From positions 1 through 7,765 of the forward strand of contig CAYTWB010000109.1 of NCBI GenBank assembly GCA_964441945.1: a stretch of DNA of 7,765 nt. Reading direction: 5' to 3'. The position numbers and the translations under genes were made by a program. The notes beneath the pieces are model-generated. The model searched no databases. It was given only the letters and a program-made list of their open reading frames with translations, and was not told the origin of the DNA. This document shows, piece by piece, positions 6,439-7,765 of this stretch (the stretch's first letter is position 1; the number at the start of each line of letters is the position of its first letter). The DNA comes from JADGQM01 sp964441945. GTDB taxonomy: Bacteria; Desulfobacterota; Syntrophobacteria; Syntrophobacterales; Syntrophobacteraceae.

Positions 6439-6439
6439 G
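6423..6439. promoter_or_regulatory. Candidate ArsR operator: nested inverted repeats over the -35 box
   Basis: Two perfect inverted repeats overlap here: TCTCT-TG-AGAGA (6423-6434) and CTTGA-GAGA-TCAAG (6426-6439). They cover the proposed -35 box, where a bound ArsR dimer would block RNA polymerase. A further 8-base palindrome, CTATATAG, lies at 6393-6400 between the -10 box and the ribosome binding site. Binding by ArsR is inferred from position and symmetry, since operator sequences vary across the family. Confidence 0.4.
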
Positions 6440-6552
6440 TGTTTTGTAATGGCAGAGCACAATATTGCCAATGCAGTGAAGTACGATGTATTATGTATTA
6501 GCAATTTAGTGTAAGATGTCCGCTTATCCTTACAGCTTTTGAAGGGATAGCG

Positions 6553-6571
6553 CGCTCCGAACAATGGAGCG
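6553..6571. repeat. Inverted repeat between the hypothetical ORF and arsR
   Basis: CGCTCC (6553-6558) and GGAGCG (6566-6571) form a perfect 6-base stem around a 7-base loop. On the minus strand it lies downstream of the stop at 6629 and could end transcription from the ihfA side, but no T run follows it in that direction, so it is only a weak terminator candidate. The rest of 6440-6628 is AT-rich upstream sequence with no gene that I can support. Confidence 0.3.
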
Positions 6572-6628
6572 TACGGTTTTGGGTGTACTGTCCATGGGTT
6601 TGGGTTTCGGCAGGACGCAGAAACAGAC

Positions 6629-6973
6629 TCAAGGGCACTCGGGGGCCTGGTACGCTTGAAGCAGTGCCTGGCTTTCTTCTGAATGAGGTCGGCTCAGAGG
6701 AATATCCGGGTATCCGGCCAGTATGATCATATCGCTCTGATGGCTCACATAGCCTCCGAATACATATTCGTTCCAGTAATGCATGCCCGGGCGTCGGTAT
6801 TTCATCTGCTGTCTGCTCAGACCGTACTTCATGAGCCATTCATAGGCGGCGACAGAGTCTTTTTTGCCGGTCTTCTGAAGGTTTCTTTCAAAGAAAGCGA
6901 TCCACTTCCCCCGGCTTTGACCGATTGCCTTGGGTCCTCCCGGTTGATCTTCTCTTTCAAAACGCCCGAGCAT
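6629..6973 (-). CDS. Hypothetical protein, 114 residues, overlapping the ihfA 3' end
   Basis: I do not recognise this protein. From residue about 24 onward it looks like real protein: an amphipathic stretch GKWIAFFERNLQKTGKK, then DSVAAYEWLMKYGLS, an aromatic-rich part near MHYWNEYVFGGYV, and a Pro-rich end. Codons in this part look ordinary for the window. There are no membrane segments, no cysteine motif (one Cys near the end) and no known domain. The ATG at 6973 has no visible Shine-Dalgarno sequence and lies inside the ihfA-like gene, overlapping it by about 145 bases in another frame, so translation would have to be coupled, or the true start is further in. It could also be a remnant, or the proper continuation of a frameshifted neighbour. 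Confidence 0.4.
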   Translation of the reverse strand: MLGRFEREDQPGGPKAIGQSRGKWIAFFERNLQKTGKKDSVAAYEWLMKYGLSRQQMKYRRPGMHYWNEYVFGGYVSHQSDMIILAGYPDIPLSRPHSEESQALLQAYQAPECP

Positions 6974-7217
6974 TTGAAGGTGACCACGGTGCGAGAGGGC
7001 AAGGGCATCGATTCACCGGTCTGGGGGTTCCGGCCGGTTCGCTGGTGCTTCCGGCGCACGCAAAACCTCCCGAAGCCGCTGATGAGGACATCCTCACCCC
7101 GCTCCAGTGACTGCTTCATCAACTCAAAAGCGTCTCGATGATTTGAGCCGATTCGCCTTTGGTAAAGAGATTCCGGGCGAAGAGCCTTTCCACCATGTGG
7201 GCCTTGGTGAGAGTCAT
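6829..7217 (-). pseudogene. ihfA: IHF-alpha-like DNA-bending protein gene with a one-base frameshift
   Basis: Two adjacent frames together spell an integration host factor alpha subunit, a heterodimeric DNA-bending protein of about 95-100 residues. The first frame starts at the ATG at 7217 (GAGGAG with a 6-base gap) and reads MTLTKAHMVERLF...IIETL. It then meets a TGA at 7121-7119. The rest continues in the next frame from about 7128: FELMKQSLERGEDVLISGFG, then GRFCVRRK, GRNPQTGE with the DNA-intercalating proline, and VVTFKCSGVLKEKIN. One more base in the TTTT run at 7126-7129 would restore the whole protein. After KEKIN the frame runs on for about 37 unusual residues to 6829, beyond the normal end of the family. 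It may be a recent mutation, or a sequencing or assembly error at a homopolymer. Confidence 0.85.
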
Positions 7218-7238
7218 CGGGCACTCCTCGAAAACGAA

Positions 7239-7262
7239 AGGGCTAAAGCCCTCAGATTCTGA
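7239..7262. repeat. Two adjacent small hairpins in the ihfA leader
   Basis: AGGGCT-AA-AGCCCT (7239-7252) is a perfect 6-base inverted repeat. It directly abuts TCAGA-T-TCTGA (7252-7262), another perfect 5-base repeat. Both lie about 20-45 bases upstream of the ihfA ATG, in the likely 5' leader. On the minus strand the first hairpin is followed by TTTCGTTTTCG, so it might act as a weak attenuator. No protein-binding role can be assigned. Confidence 0.35.
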
Positions 7263-7289
7263 CAGAGCTTGTGAAACGAAGAGGAAAAC

Positions 7290-7318
7290 ATACTACTCCA
7301 GCGGGTATCCGGAGACAA
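7290..7318 (-). promoter_or_regulatory. Candidate sigma-70 promoter for the ihfA-like gene
   Basis: On the minus strand TTGTCT (7318-7313) and TAGTAT (7295-7290) are separated by exactly 17 bases, each matching four of six consensus positions. The predicted transcript starts near 7283, about 65 bases before the ATG. The match is modest, and similar ones arise by chance. Confidence 0.3.
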
Positions 7319-7542
7319 GCTGCGAGCACTTTCCAAATCGAAACAGGACGAGAATCGGCTGCGGAATAGGGCCGCCCGGCAGTCTACATCATTGAATCGG
7401 GGGAATATGAAGCGCCTTTTGGTCGAATGGGCGGAATCGCAGAGATAGGAAGGCGATGAATCGATGAATTGGTCTCTTGTTTCCCTGACCGGCCTTCTCC
7501 GAATCTCCATGGTGACAGTATCGGAGTATAAGATTGTCCTAC

Positions 7543-7565
7543 AAAAAGGCCGTTGCCGTCTTTTT
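7543..7565 (-). terminator. Candidate rho-independent terminator after the phospholipase D-like gene
   Basis: AAAAAGGC (7543-7550) and GTCTTTTT (7558-7565) face each other around a 7-base loop. Read on the minus strand, the stem begins 3 bases after the stop codon at 7571-7569 and ends in TTTTT, as expected for the gene's terminator. The stem is AT-rich, and one inner pair is G-U on the plus strand but A-C on the minus strand, so it may be weak or act in both directions. Confidence 0.45.
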
Positions 7566-7568
7566 CCC

Positions 7569-7765
7569 TCAGTCTGCCGGTTTGGCTGGTTTTCCGCTTG
7601 AGGTCCTCTCTCTGCTTTTCCCCTGGTACACTTCCGAGTGCGCCTCGTGCTGATTCCAGTTTCGACGATACTTCTCCGCCAGGTCCTTGTCGCGGATCAC
7701 CAGGAGGTTTTCGGCATTCCTCTCTTCGGCCGCCTTGGTGAAATTGAAGCTGCCGGTGATCACGA
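7569..7765 (-). CDS. Partial CDS, 3' end only: phospholipase D-like nuclease/transferase
   Basis: The last 65 codons of a gene that begins beyond the right edge. The visible part starts with VITGSFNFT, then AAEERNAENLLVIRD, and later a YRRNWNQH segment. This is the block that follows the second half of the HKD catalytic motif in PLD superfamily proteins such as the Nuc endonuclease (GSxNFT with Asn/Glu in NAENL). The HxK part of the motif would lie just outside the window. These enzymes cut phosphodiester bonds in DNA or phospholipids; the small Nuc type is usually exported. The end is a hydrophilic, charged tail of about 20 residues (GKSRERTSSGKPAKPAD) beyond the normal fold. It precedes a candidate terminator and seems unrelated in function to the arsenic operon. 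Confidence 0.85.
   Translation of the reverse strand, partial: VITGSFNFTKAAEERNAENLLVIRDKDLAEKYRRNWNQHEAHSEVYQGKSRERTSSGKPAKPAD

Larger units (their letters stand above)
7225..7568. other. Non-coding stretch between ihfA and the phospholipase D-like gene
   Basis: I see no gene in this interval of about 340 bases. The longest frame here (minus strand, 7510-7214) encodes an Arg/Ser/Phe-rich sequence with no family character and overlaps the ihfA start, so I leave it out. The interval holds the candidate ihfA promoter, two leader hairpins and a candidate terminator; the remainder shows nothing recognisable. Confidence 0.6.

Noticed and set aside
6380..6460. N-terminal extension of ArsR from an ATG at 6460
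   Set aside because: It runs through the AT-rich promoter, lacks a ribosome site and would make ArsR longer than its family; the ATG at 6379 has an ideal site.
7117..7131. Programmed -1 ribosomal frameshift to make IHF-alpha
   Set aside because: No X-XXY-YYZ slippery heptamer in the right frame and no known case in this family; a mutation or homopolymer sequencing error is simpler.
7214..7510. Minus-strand frame of 98 codons upstream of and overlapping the ihfA start
   Set aside because: Arg/Ser/Phe-rich, no family resemblance, and it covers the candidate ihfA promoter and leader hairpins.
1..7765. tRNA or rRNA genes, CRISPR arrays, insertion sequences
   Set aside because: I looked for clover-leaf sequences, regularly spaced repeats, transposase-like proteins and terminal inverted repeats by eye and saw none.

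Overview
The window looks like chromosomal DNA from an anaerobic deltaproteobacterium (Desulfobacterota, Geobacter- or sulfate-reducer-like). This is inferred from the protein families: an IHF-alpha type histone-like protein, and an arsenic locus built from CXXC thioredoxin-like proteins, a DUF318 permease and an iron-sulfur protein that I recognise from that group. No species can be named. Every gene I can support lies on the minus strand, so the window reads from right to left. The many long plus-strand reading frames are shadows of these genes.

Right end (about 6629-7765): the last codons of a phospholipase D-like protein, then a candidate terminator, then about 340 bases without a gene that carry a candidate promoter and two small hairpins. 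Next is an ihfA-like gene whose reading frame is broken by one apparently missing base in a T run. Its 3' end overlaps a short hypothetical ORF in another frame.

Centre and left (about 83-6460): an AT-rich promoter/operator drives what appears to be one long arsenic-resistance operon. In transcription order it holds arsR (repressor), a two-domain thioredoxin-like protein, an ArsP/DUF318-type permease, a second small thioredoxin-like protein, a 4Fe-4S protein, arsC (thioredoxin-type arsenate reductase), acr3 (arsenite efflux) with a cysteine-rich C-terminal tail, and a fusion of a cation diffusion facilitator with a MauE-like membrane domain. The start of one more gene with an N-terminal membrane segment runs off the left edge. 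Gaps are short (14-92 bases) and most genes have good Shine-Dalgarno sites.

The genes suggest a working scheme. ArsR senses As(III), ArsC reduces arsenate to arsenite, and Acr3 exports arsenite. The DUF318 permease probably exports a second, possibly organic, arsenical. The two CXXC proteins and the Fe-S protein supply or sense reducing power. The CDF-MauE protein adds a divalent-metal efflux arm joined to a membrane thiol-redox-type domain. The most unusual points are the CDF-MauE fusion, the metal-ribbon-like tail on Acr3, the redox proteins packed around the permease, and the frameshifted ihfA.
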